Assembly: GCA_023259315.1 (NCBI GenBank) | Contig: JAHFQL010000034.1 | Span: 1 to 10,898 of the forward strand | Source of the DNA: Candidatus Woesearchaeota archaeon | GTDB lineage: Archaea; Nanoarchaeota; Nanoarchaeia; Woesearchaeales; GW2011-AR4 | DNA length: 10,898 nt | Direction: 5' to 3' | Shown: in pieces, positions 1 to 6,215 of the stretch | Position numbering within the stretch: the first letter of the stretch is position 1 | Layout: the number at the start of each line of letters is the position of its first letter | The notes under the pieces: model-generated | Databases searched by the model: none | What the model was told of the DNA's origin: nothing | The model's input: the letters and a program-made list of their open reading frames with translations, nothing else | Position numbers and translations under genes: made by a program

Positions 1-1042
1 GCTCAATCGAAAAGCATTTATTAAAAACCCTGATTAAGTGCCTTCTGTACTTGTATGTGTTGGCATGTGAAATATGGGCAAGCCAGCTTTCAAATGATTC
101 AACTACTTTTTCTCTTGAGATAAAATTTTTCGTGTACAACTTCTTGAAAACATCAAATTTCCTTTCAAACTTTTTGATATTTTGTTTTTTGACAAGCTTG
201 TGATGGTAGAATATCCTGAATCCCAAGAATCCTGCACCATTATCAAGCCTTAAAATATTTGACTTGTCTGGATGCAACTTTAACTCCAAGATTGAATTTA
301 GGAAATCGTTGATTTCTAGCTTGTACTCTTCCAAAATTTTCCTTGAAGAATGCAATATGGCAAAATCATCCACGTAGCGAATATAATATTTGGCCTTGAT
401 TTTATGCTTTACAAACTGGTCAAGCTCGTTCAAATAAACATTCGCAAAAAATTGGGAAGTTAAGTTGCCCAAAGGCATGCCTTTTCCGTAACGCCTCCCA
501 GAATTGTGATTTTTCAGTATGGTTTCTACAAGCCAAACAACTTTTTTCTCTTTGATTTTCCCGCCTATAATATTCAACAGGATTTCATGGCTGACTGCAT
601 CAAAATAATGCTTGACGTCGGCTTTCAGGACAAAGCAATCTCTTGTGTTATTTTTTGAGGCTTTCGTCTTGAAGAAATCAAACCTTTCAATTGCCTTGAA
701 TGTTCCTTTCCCTATCCTATTGGCATAAGAATCATAAATAAATGTTTTATCAAATATTGGCTCTATTGAATTGCACAAAGCATGGTGAACAACCCTATCG
801 CGAAAATCTGACTTGCTGATTTTTCTTGTTTTTGGGTCATGGACTATAAATGTTTCAAGGGGCTTTGGCTTGTATATCTGAAAAATAAGTTCTGTCCTTA
901 ATTGCTGAAGATTTTCTTCAAGGTTTTTCTCAAAATCAATAACATAGAGCTTTAGCGTTTTATGCTTCCTTGCTTTCCTGAAAGCAGTTTCAAGATTTTC
1001 ATAAGAACAAATTTTGTCAAATAGGGAGTTGGTGTTTTCCAT
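1..1042 (-). CDS. DGR-type reverse transcriptase, 3' end missing (runs off the window)
   Basis: The reading frame is open from ATG at 1042 to base 1, 347 codons, with the stop outside the window. Visible RT landmarks are a KTRKISKSDFRDRVVHH block at about residues 71-87, catalytic motif A ADVKHYFD (141-148, Asp142), motif B GMPLGNLTSQ (188-197), motif C YVDD (223-226, Asp225/Asp226), and GFLGFRIF (271-278). The ESWLAHISHANTY stretch (318-330) resembles the thumb region of DGR and group II-like RTs. The S-Q ending of motif B and the short gap of 37 bases to the template repeat fit the DGR class. DGR RTs are usually about 350-400 residues, so only the last few dozen are probably missing. There is no clear Shine-Dalgarno site before the ATG. 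Expected role: error-prone cDNA synthesis from the TR RNA, with errors at adenines. Confidence 0.95.
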   Translation of the reverse strand, partial: MENTNSLFDKICSYENLETAFRKARKHKTLKLYVIDFEKNLEENLQQLRTELIFQIYKPKPLETFIVHDPKTRKISKSDFRDRVVHHALCNSIEPIFDKTFIYDSYANRIGKGTFKAIERFDFFKTKASKNNTRDCFVLKADVKHYFDAVSHEILLNIIGGKIKEKKVVWLVETILKNHNSGRRYGKGMPLGNLTSQFFANVYLNELDQFVKHKIKAKYYIRYVDDFAILHSSRKILEEYKLEINDFLNSILELKLHPDKSNILRLDNGAGFLGFRIFYHHKLVKKQNIKKFERKFDVFKKLYTKNFISREKVVESFESWLAHISHANTYKYRRHLIRVFNKCFSIE

Positions 1043-1079
1043 ATTAGGAATATGATAAATCCCAGCCTTGTCAGCCTGA

Positions 1080-1172
1080 CTATTCCGACAAGACGGCCAT
1101 TGTCATTGTCCAGATGGTTCCTGCCATTGGCATTAGACCTGTTCTCAAGCCTGTTGACATACCAAGACCGCC
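1080..1172 (-). repeat. DGR template repeat (TR)
   Basis: This 93-base stretch aligns without gaps to 1421-1513 at an offset of 341. On the coding (minus) strand it is rich in AAC and AAT codons in the frame that matches the target gene: residues read SWYV-N-R-LE-N-RS-N-A-N-GR-N-H-L-D-N-D-N-GRLVG. AAY codons are the usual mutable codons of DGR templates because changing their adenines cannot create a stop. Of 25 adenines in the TR, 15 differ in the VR; of 68 other bases, only 2 differ. The segment sits 37 bases upstream of the RT start codon, the normal place for a TR. Confidence 0.95.
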
Positions 1173-1355
1173 AAAAGTAGCCATTTTACTTTATTTAATC
1201 ACTGCCACTTCATTGCTGTCGTGGCTGTATTTTATAGCAACTAAGCTGCCATAGTAAAAGGGCATGTAGTCCAGCTACTCCAATTGTATCCTTTTTCAAG
1301 ATACGGGCTGGGATAAAGAAAGATAAAAATAAACAATATTAAAACATATCGAAAA
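1173..1355 (-). other. Spacer between target gene and template repeat; no gene seen
   Basis: There is no open frame here resembling an avd accessory gene. On the minus strand the stretch probably holds the leader of the TR RNA. It contains a TATA-like CTATAAAATA (1228-1237), about 60 bases upstream of the TR. There is also a small inverted repeat, GTATC/GATAC at 1286-1290 and 1300-1304, and another, GTAG/CTAC at 1266-1269 and 1275-1278. The rest is AT-rich. A short frame from ATG 1184 through the TR (34 codons) is judged incidental. Confidence 0.5.
1228..1237 (-). promoter_or_regulatory. Candidate TATA box for the TR-RT transcript
   Basis: On the minus strand the sequence CTATAAAATA fits an archaeal box A. 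Transcription would start about 25 bases downstream, near 1206, just before the template repeat at 1172. That would place the TR in the 5' part of a joint TR-RT transcript. This rests on sequence match and position only. Confidence 0.4.
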
Positions 1356-1392
1356 TTAAAGCTGAACCCTTTGCTCAAGGGTTTTAGCAATT

Positions 1393-1421
1393 GCGTCCTG
1401 CGCGACGCGCGCCTCCGGCGC
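1393..1421 (-). repeat. Two GC-rich hairpins directly beyond the VR
   Basis: Two perfect inverted repeats abut the 3' end of the VR (minus-strand sense): GCGCC/GGCGC with a 3-base loop at 1409-1421, and GCGTC/GACGC with a 6-base loop at 1393-1408. The block is strikingly GC-rich in an AT-rich region. In the Bordetella phage BPP-1 DGR, a short hairpin or cruciform just downstream of the VR promotes cDNA homing. This pair sits at the matching place and may serve the same purpose. If the target is read past its TAG, the block also codes for its tail. Confidence 0.55.
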
Positions 1422-1513
1422 TACCCCGACAAGACGGCCACCGCACTAGACCAGACGGTCCCTGCCATCGGCACTAGACCTGTCCTCAAGCCAGAGGACA
1501 TACCAAGACCGCC
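1421..1513 (-). repeat. DGR variable repeat (VR)
   Basis: The VR covers the 3' end of the target gene and matches TR 1080-1172. Coding-strand changes relative to the TR are ten A-to-G, four A-to-T, one A-to-C, and one adjacent TG-to-GT change at 1445-1446 that is not at an adenine. In protein terms the template Asn codons have become Leu, Asp, Ser, Asp, Asp, stop and Gly, while the scaffold residues (SWYV, LE, RS, GR, L) are kept. This pattern means the allele was written by RT-driven adenine mutagenesis, with an extra event that created the TAG at 1446-1448. Confidence 0.95.
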
Positions 1514-2066
1514 CTTGCTCATCTTTTGGCTTATCCGCAACGTAAAGCCCCATGTTTTGATCATAGGAAAATCTTCGTTTTGTCTTCTCGGCAAACACAA
1601 AATCAACATAATCATTTAACAGATTTGGATCCCTTGCCAATGCCTGCCACAAAGGATTTGACTTGGCTTCTTTACTTGAAAGCGACCTTTCGACATATTT
1701 TGATATTTCTTCTCTTGTAAATTCCTGCCCTGCAAGGCTATCATAAGTTCCATCTGGCAGCACCAAAGCTCCATTGTTTAATTTGCTTTGAGGATTAAGC
1801 TCTCTCAAGAATTTAGCATCATGAACAACCTTTATTCTTCCATCGGGATGGTAAACAACACCGTCTCCAGTGTCAAAATAGTTATCATGCCAAGCACTTC
1901 TAACCTCATCAGAAAATCTGCCTTTGTCTTGGACTTCCAACCTTCTTTGCATCAAGCCATTAACTGACATTGGCACTCTACCTTCTGCTATCAATGCAGG
2001 CATCTGGTCTATATTTCTACCGTAAAAATCATCATATGGCTTTTCGTTAAGCTGTAATTGTCCCAT
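1446..2066 (-). CDS. DGR target protein, unknown N-terminal domain with diversified C-terminus; ended early by a TAG inside the VR
   Basis: The protein as read is 206 residues, starting at ATG 2066 with a Shine-Dalgarno site GGTGA four bases upstream (2071-2075). No signal peptide or membrane segment is visible, so it is probably cytoplasmic. I do not recognise the N-terminal part by name; it has acidic and aromatic motifs such as NYFDTGDGVVYHPDGRIKVV (residues 62-81) and NGALVLPDGTY (98-108). The last 20 or so residues are the variable region, of the kind usually found in C-type-lectin-fold DGR targets (inferred from the SWYV...RS.A.GR..LV pattern; no fold was computed). If the TAG at 1446-1448 is ignored, the frame runs 29 more codons to TAA at 1356-1358, through GGRLVGVAPEARVAQ, giving 236 residues. 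That tail continues the TR-encoded GRLVG, so the longer form is likely the ancestral protein. It probably binds a varying ligand. Confidence 0.85.
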   Translation of the reverse strand: MGQLQLNEKPYDDFYGRNIDQMPALIAEGRVPMSVNGLMQRRLEVQDKGRFSDEVRSAWHDNYFDTGDGVVYHPDGRIKVVHDAKFLRELNPQSKLNNGALVLPDGTYDSLAGQEFTREEISKYVERSLSSKEAKSNPLWQALARDPNLLNDYVDFVFAEKTKRRFSYDQNMGLYVADKPKDEQGRSWYVLWLEDRSSADGRDRLV

Positions 2067-2070
2067 TTTC

Positions 2071-2113
2071 TCACCCTTATATATATTACAGTGAAAATAC
2101 TGCTATTTATAAA
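2071..2113 (-). promoter_or_regulatory. Promoter and ribosome binding site of the DGR target gene
   Basis: Minus-strand TTTATAAATA at 2104-2113 is a good archaeal TATA box. A start about 25 bases downstream would lie near 2083, leaving a leader of roughly 17 bases that contains GGTGA at 2071-2075, four bases before the ATG. The target gene can therefore be transcribed independently of the lysine operon upstream of it. Confidence 0.55.
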
Positions 2114-2142
2114 TCTTCCGATTTTGTTTCTCTTGGAAAGTG

Positions 2143-2157
2143 GTGAAATAATTTCAC
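2143..2157. repeat. 15-base palindrome over the asd stop codon
   Basis: GTGAAAT and ATTTCAC flank one central base, forming a perfect inverted repeat that includes the TGA stop of asd (2154-2156). It lies at the end of the eight-gene operon. It is not followed by a T-run on the minus strand, so it is at best a weak terminator or an RNA 3'-end stabiliser. Confidence 0.3.
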
Positions 2158-3224
2158 AAATACCCTTTTGACTTTAACAACTCAGCATTCAGAATTCCGC
2201 CACCGGCAGCTCCCCTGATTGTGTTATGGCTCAATCCCACAAAGCGCCATTGCAGGACATTGCATTCCCGTAATCTTCCGACTGTGACTGCCATTCCTTT
2301 GTCATTATCTCTATCAAGTCTTGTCTGCGGCCTGTTCTCTTCCTCGCGATAAATTATTGGCTGCTTTGGCGCAAAAGGCAAGTCTAGTTCCTGAGGCAAG
2401 CTAGTGAATTCCCTCCAGGTTTTAAGTATTTCTTCCCTTGAAGCCCTTTTCCCAAATTCAACAGAAACGCAAGCCATGTGACCGTCTATGGTATTGACCC
2501 TATTGCAATGCGCGGATATTGCAAAAGATTCATCATAAGCAAATTTATTTCCTTCTATCCTTCCCAAAATTTTCCTTGGCTCCAGTTCAGATTTCTCCTC
2601 TTCACCCTTAATATAAGGTACAACGTTATCAATTATGTCAAATGAAGCAACTCCCGGATGTCCTGCACCGGATACAGCCTGCATTGTAGTTATGATAGCT
2701 TTTTTAATTCCAAATTTTTTATGAAGCGCGTACAATGGAGTCACGTAGCTCTGTATAGAACAGTTTGGCTTTACAACAATGAATCCTTTTCTCCAGCCCC
2801 GATTTTTCTGTTGAACAGGAATAATATCCAAATGTTGCGGATTTATTTCGGGGATTAGCATTGGGACATCAGCAGTATGCCTATGGGTTGATGCATTCGA
2901 GACTACAGGAATTCCAGATCCCGCGAATTTTTCTTCCCATTCTTTTGCGATGTCTGAATCAAGAGCAGAAAAGACAAAATCACAATTTTGTTTTGCTTTC
3001 TGCAAATCATTAACAGGAGCAACAACTAAATTCCTGACATTTTTTGGAATATCTTTTTTCATGTGCCATCTTCCCAAAACTGCATCCGAATACTTTTTGC
3101 CTGAGCTGGAAGGGCTAGCAATTACATGACTGACTTCAAACCATGGATGGTTTTCCAATAATGATAAGTAATTCTGGCCAACCATCCCAGTCGCTCCCAA
3201 AACTCCAACTTTGATCTTTGCCAT
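2154..3224 (-). CDS. asd: Aspartate-semialdehyde dehydrogenase
   Basis: Reduces aspartyl phosphate to aspartate semialdehyde with NADPH, the second step from aspartate to lysine. Numbering from the upstream GTG: the nucleotide-binding loop GATGMVGQ is at 13-20, the catalytic Cys158 lies in VKPNCSIQ, AVSGAGHPGV is at 186-195, and the catalytic His242 is in AHCNRV. The Cys context and length are those of the archaeal/fungal Asd type, not the usual bacterial one. I take ATG 3224 (356 residues) as the start, because GGTGA at 3230-3234 lies five bases upstream. A GTG at 3233 would add three residues and overlap the lysC stop. The Shine-Dalgarno site contains the lysC TGA, which suggests coupled translation. 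It is the last gene of the operon. Confidence 0.95.
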   Translation of the reverse strand: MAKIKVGVLGATGMVGQNYLSLLENHPWFEVSHVIASPSSSGKKYSDAVLGRWHMKKDIPKNVRNLVVAPVNDLQKAKQNCDFVFSALDSDIAKEWEEKFAGSGIPVVSNASTHRHTADVPMLIPEINPQHLDIIPVQQKNRGWRKGFIVVKPNCSIQSYVTPLYALHKKFGIKKAIITTMQAVSGAGHPGVASFDIIDNVVPYIKGEEEKSELEPRKILGRIEGNKFAYDESFAISAHCNRVNTIDGHMACVSVEFGKRASREEILKTWREFTSLPQELDLPFAPKQPIIYREEENRPQTRLDRDNDKGMAVTVGRLRECNVLQWRFVGLSHNTIRGAAGGGILNAELLKSKGYL

Positions 3225-3229
3225 TTTGC

Positions 3230-3234
3230 TCACC
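3230..3234 (-). promoter_or_regulatory. Shine-Dalgarno site that sets the asd start
   Basis: GGTGA on the minus strand overlaps the TGA stop of lysC and stands five bases before ATG 3224. It favours the ATG over the GTG at 3233. Confidence 0.6.
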
Positions 3235-4549
3235 CGAAATATTCCCTGTGCAATACTTTAACTGCTTTTTCAGTGTCTTTGCCGTCAACAATGAATGTTA
3301 CATTAATTTCTGACGCGCCCATTGAAATCATCTCCACATGAATATTATTCTTTCCGAGTATAGTGAATATTTTTCCCGAAATACCAAGAGTGCTGCGCAT
3401 TCCATCTCCAACTATACAGATGATTGATTTGTTTTTTGAAATTTTAACATTGGCAAATTCCCTCAGCTCCCTCAGGATATTGTCAACATTTTCGCCGTTA
3501 TCAACTGTCAAAGAAACGCTAATCTCTGAAGTCGATATGACATCAACGCTTTTCCTGTATTTGTCGAATATGTAGAAAATCCTAGCCAAAAATCCATATG
3601 CGCCAAGCATTCTGCCAGATTCTATATGAATAAGCGTTGAGTTATTTTTGCAAGCTATGGCCTTTATGGTTTGATGCGTTTTTTGTGATTCATTGACAAT
3701 GGTCGTGCCATTATCATTTAAGTCAAAAGAATTTAAGACTTTTACGGGAATATTTTTTCTAATTGCAGGCAGTATTGTCTTGGGGTGCAGAACTTTTGCA
3801 CCAAAGTAGGCCAGCTCTGATGCCTCGGCAAATGAAACTTTTGGGATTGTCCTTGCATTCTTGACAATTTTTGGGTCAGTTGTCATTATGCCATTAACAT
3901 CAGTCCAAATTTGTATCTCGTCTGCATCTATTGCAGCACCGATAATCGCTGCGCTGTAATCAGAACCGCCCCTACCCAAAGTAGTTAGATCTCCATTCTC
4001 TGTTTTCCCTACAAAGCCAGTTACCACAGGCACAAAACTTATTTTTTTTATTTTATTTCTCAGATTAGTGTAGGAACTGTCAAGAGGCTCTGCATTTCCA
4101 AAATCATTTGTTGTTAAAAATCCTAAATCCCATGAATTGAATGATTTTGCCTTAATCTTTACATTATTCAATTGCGCTGCCACAATCTTTGATGACATTC
4201 TCTCGCCAAAAGATTGGAAATAATCCAAAGTTTTTGCATCAAGATTTTTGCTTGACATTGTTTTATTCATTAGTTCTGATAATTCCTTAAAATCTTCATT
4301 CAACAATGATTTCTCTAACTTTAATTTTTCAATGATTTCCAAATGCGTATTTTTTATAATATCAAAAATATCTTCTCCTTTTCCAATTACTGATTCATTG
4401 GCTAATCTAATCAAGGCATCAGTTATTCTTGCCACTGCAGACACAACTACTACTGGTTTTTTTCTGAGATTAGATTTAATTATGTTTACTGTATTCTCTA
4501 TTCTCTCAGCGTTTCCAACTGATGTTCCTCCAAATTTCATTACAATCAT
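3230..4549 (-). CDS. lysC: Aspartokinase with two C-terminal ACT domains
   Basis: Phosphorylates aspartate on its side-chain carboxylate using ATP, the first committed step. Numbering from the upstream GTG: KFGGTSVG is at 8-15, FGERMSS at 117-123, LTTLGRGGSDYSA at 191-203 (substrate and ATP binding), and WTDVNGIMTTDP at 218-229. Two ACT domains follow, at roughly 300-375 and 378-440 (IISMGASEINVTFIV in the second), the usual site of feedback inhibition by lysine or threonine. No homoserine dehydrogenase is fused. The best start is ATG 4549 (439 residues), with AGTGAT four bases upstream; GTG at 4558 would overlap the acetyltransferase gene and ATG 4540 is also possible. Placement in a lysine operon suggests a lysine-sensitive enzyme. 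Confidence 0.96.
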   Translation of the reverse strand: MIVMKFGGTSVGNAERIENTVNIIKSNLRKKPVVVVSAVARITDALIRLANESVIGKGEDIFDIIKNTHLEIIEKLKLEKSLLNEDFKELSELMNKTMSSKNLDAKTLDYFQSFGERMSSKIVAAQLNNVKIKAKSFNSWDLGFLTTNDFGNAEPLDSSYTNLRNKIKKISFVPVVTGFVGKTENGDLTTLGRGGSDYSAAIIGAAIDADEIQIWTDVNGIMTTDPKIVKNARTIPKVSFAEASELAYFGAKVLHPKTILPAIRKNIPVKVLNSFDLNDNGTTIVNESQKTHQTIKAIACKNNSTLIHIESGRMLGAYGFLARIFYIFDKYRKSVDVISTSEISVSLTVDNGENVDNILRELREFANVKISKNKSIICIVGDGMRSTLGISGKIFTILGKNNIHVEMISMGASEINVTFIVDGKDTEKAVKVLHREYFG

Positions 4550-4550
4550 A

Positions 4551-5033
4551 TTAATCACTTGAATAATTAGTTATATGTTCTCTTTCCAGTCTGTAAATTT
4601 TCCAATTAAGCGGCTTGAAATTATTTTTTTCATAAAATTTCATTGCATTTGTATTCCAATTAAGTACAGTCAAATCCACCCTGACACAATTTCTTTCTTT
4701 TGCAAATTCAATGCAGAAATTTAACATTTTCTGGCCAATGCCCAATCTCCTGTATCCCTTCAATACAAAAATATCTTCCAAAAATAGTGTTGGCAGGGCG
4801 CTAAAGCTTGAATATGCCATAAAAAATATTATGTATGATATGTATTCGTCGCCAATTTTTCCAAGATATGCTTCGTATTTCAGATTTTTCCCCAATCCGT
4901 CTTCTCTGAGCCTTAGTTTTGCTTTATCATCGGGCGGAGCAAGCTTTTCAAAATTTGCAAATATTTCTATCAATTTGACAAATTCATCAAAATTCTCTCC
5001 TGATAATTTTTCAATTATTAATTCTTTTTGCAT
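4551..5033 (-). CDS. GNAT-family N-acetyltransferase, related to spermidine/diamine acetyltransferases
   Basis: A 160-residue single-domain protein. The acetyl-CoA loop is GYRRLGIGQKML at about residues 93-104, preceded by PTLFLEDIFV (about 81-90) and followed by LTVLNWNTNAMKFYEKNNF. This combination (LED-V strand, Y-R-x-x-G-I-G loop, VL-W-N-x-A-x-x-F-Y) is typical of the spermidine/spermine acetyltransferase branch, one member of which acetylates thialysine, a lysine analogue. It begins two bases after the dapL stop and ends one base before the lysC start, so it is made with the lysine enzymes. It is not needed for the DapL route. Likely substrates by context are lysine, diaminopimelate or a diamine; this is inference. 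Replacing a pathway acyltransferase such as DapD is unlikely because DapL bypasses that step. Confidence 0.82.
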   Translation of the reverse strand: MQKELIIEKLSGENFDEFVKLIEIFANFEKLAPPDDKAKLRLREDGLGKNLKYEAYLGKIGDEYISYIIFFMAYSSFSALPTLFLEDIFVLKGYRRLGIGQKMLNFCIEFAKERNCVRVDLTVLNWNTNAMKFYEKNNFKPLNWKIYRLEREHITNYSSD

Positions 5034-5035
5034 TT

Positions 5036-6214
5036 TTAAAAATTCAAGTATTTTTTTATCCTTCGTGCAGCTTCTTTTGTCTCTTCAATGGTTGGAACCA
5101 GAGCAAACCTAACATAGTCAGTACCGGGGTTAAACGCATTGAAATTATTTGAAATCCATTGCCCTGGCGTAACAACAAGTGCAATTTCCTTCTGCAAAAG
5201 TTTTTTCGCAAACTCAATTGAATTAACTCCTTTTGGAATTCTTTGCCATACATATAATGTTGCGTCAGGCGTGTAGCTCTCCAATCCGGATGAAACCAGC
5301 GCATCTATCAGGACATCCCTCTTCTGCCTGTAACCGTCCCTCATTTGCCGGACATGCTTTTCATCCCTTAATGCTGCAATTGCAGCGTCCTGTATGAAAG
5401 TTGGCGTGCCAGAGTCTATGTTGGGCTTCAATTTATTGAAAGATGAGATTATATTTTCATCGCCAGCAACCCATCCAATTCTATAGCCAGTCATGGCGCT
5501 TCTTTTTGACAGCGATTGAAACACGACAACTCCTTCTTTTGAATATTCGAGAATGGAATGCGGCTTTCCTTCAAAATAAATCTCTGAATAGCATTCGTCG
5601 CTTGCAATCATTATGTTGTTGTCCTGCCCAAAATCTATTACTTCCCTGAAAAATTCTTCTGTGGCAACAGCCCCAGTTGGGTTATTGGGGTAATTAATCC
5701 ACAATATCCTTGATTTTTTTATTATTTCCCTTGGAATTATCTTTAGGTCCATCAAAAAATTATTGCCTTTAATCAACGGAATAAAATATGATCTGCCATT
5801 TGCAAATAAAGTTCCCTTTTCATATGGCGGATAGCCAGGATTTGGCATTATCACATAATCTCCTTGATTTAGGAATGCCTGAGGGAAATTAAATACCGCT
5901 TCTTTTGCACCTATTGTTGATGAAATCTCTTTTTGGTAATCCAAATTAGTGCCAAATCTTCCCTTATTCCAATTTGCAACTTCCTGCCTGTATTCATCGC
6001 TTCCATTATAGCTTGGGTATCCGCTGCTTTTTCTTGCATCAACAGCTTTTTTTATTGCATTCCTTACAATTTCCGGAGTTGGTTCTTTTGGGTCGCCTAC
6101 GCCAAAATCAATCGGAGTTATCCCTAATGCCTTCAGCTTGGCAACTTCATTATCCACTTCTGCAAAAGCATAGTTGCTTATGCTTTCAAGTTTTTTTGAT
6201 ATTTGGATTTTCAT
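5036..6214 (-). CDS. dapL: LL-diaminopimelate aminotransferase (DapL type)
   Basis: A fold-type I, PLP-dependent aminotransferase of 392 residues that would convert tetrahydrodipicolinate plus glutamate directly to LL-diaminopimelate. Visible features are FGVGDPKEPTP (37-47), YPSYNGSDEYR (66-76), NYPNNPTG (174-181, Asn178), SDECYSE (205-211, Asp206 and Tyr209 contacting PLP) and the Schiff-base lysine in SLSKRSAMTGYRIG (Lys237, Arg245). The stretch NPGYPPYEKGTLFANG with a following aromatic-F-P-L is characteristic of DapL enzymes. General aspartate or alanine aminotransferases are the main alternative, but its place between dapF and the rest of the pathway, with no dapD, dapC or dapE seen, argues for DapL. 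The start is ATG 6214, one base after the dapF stop, with GTGA just upstream. Confidence 0.9.
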   Translation of the reverse strand: MKIQISKKLESISNYAFAEVDNEVAKLKALGITPIDFGVGDPKEPTPEIVRNAIKKAVDARKSSGYPSYNGSDEYRQEVANWNKGRFGTNLDYQKEISSTIGAKEAVFNFPQAFLNQGDYVIMPNPGYPPYEKGTLFANGRSYFIPLIKGNNFLMDLKIIPREIIKKSRILWINYPNNPTGAVATEEFFREVIDFGQDNNIMIASDECYSEIYFEGKPHSILEYSKEGVVVFQSLSKRSAMTGYRIGWVAGDENIISSFNKLKPNIDSGTPTFIQDAAIAALRDEKHVRQMRDGYRQKRDVLIDALVSSGLESYTPDATLYVWQRIPKGVNSIEFAKKLLQKEIALVVTPGQWISNNFNAFNPGTDYVRFALVPTIEETKEAARRIKKYLNF

Positions 6215-6215
6215 T

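Larger units (their letters stand above)
1..2066 (-). mobile_element. Diversity-generating retroelement cassette (target, VR, TR, reverse transcriptase), truncated at the left edge
   Basis: The parts lie in the classic DGR order on the minus strand: target gene (from 2066), variable repeat at its 3' end, template repeat, then reverse transcriptase reaching the window edge. In known DGRs, RNA of the TR is copied by the RT with errors at adenines and the cDNA replaces the VR, so the target's C-terminus is continually rewritten. Here TR and VR align over 93 bases without gaps, and 15 of 17 differences fall on TR adenines. No accessory avd-like gene lies between VR and RT; one could lie beyond base 1. 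No transposase or integrase is visible, so this is a retro-homing cassette and not a mobile element in the strict sense. DGRs have been reported from DPANN archaea and their viruses. Confidence 0.93.

Noticed and set aside
1080..1184. A 34-codon frame from ATG 1184 running through the template repeat, matched by an open frame through the VR (1421-1615).
   Set aside because: It is out of phase with the AAY codons and with the target gene. The mutable adenines are placed for the other frame, so this frame is open by chance.
2143..2157. The palindrome at the asd stop as a strong terminator of the lysine operon.
   Set aside because: No T-run follows on the minus strand and the stem is AT-rich, so it was listed only as a palindrome with low confidence.
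4551..5033. The acetyltransferase as a tetrahydrodipicolinate N-acetyltransferase (DapD/DapH function).
   Set aside because: Those enzymes have left-handed hexapeptide-repeat folds. This is a clear GNAT protein, and DapL makes the step unnecessary.
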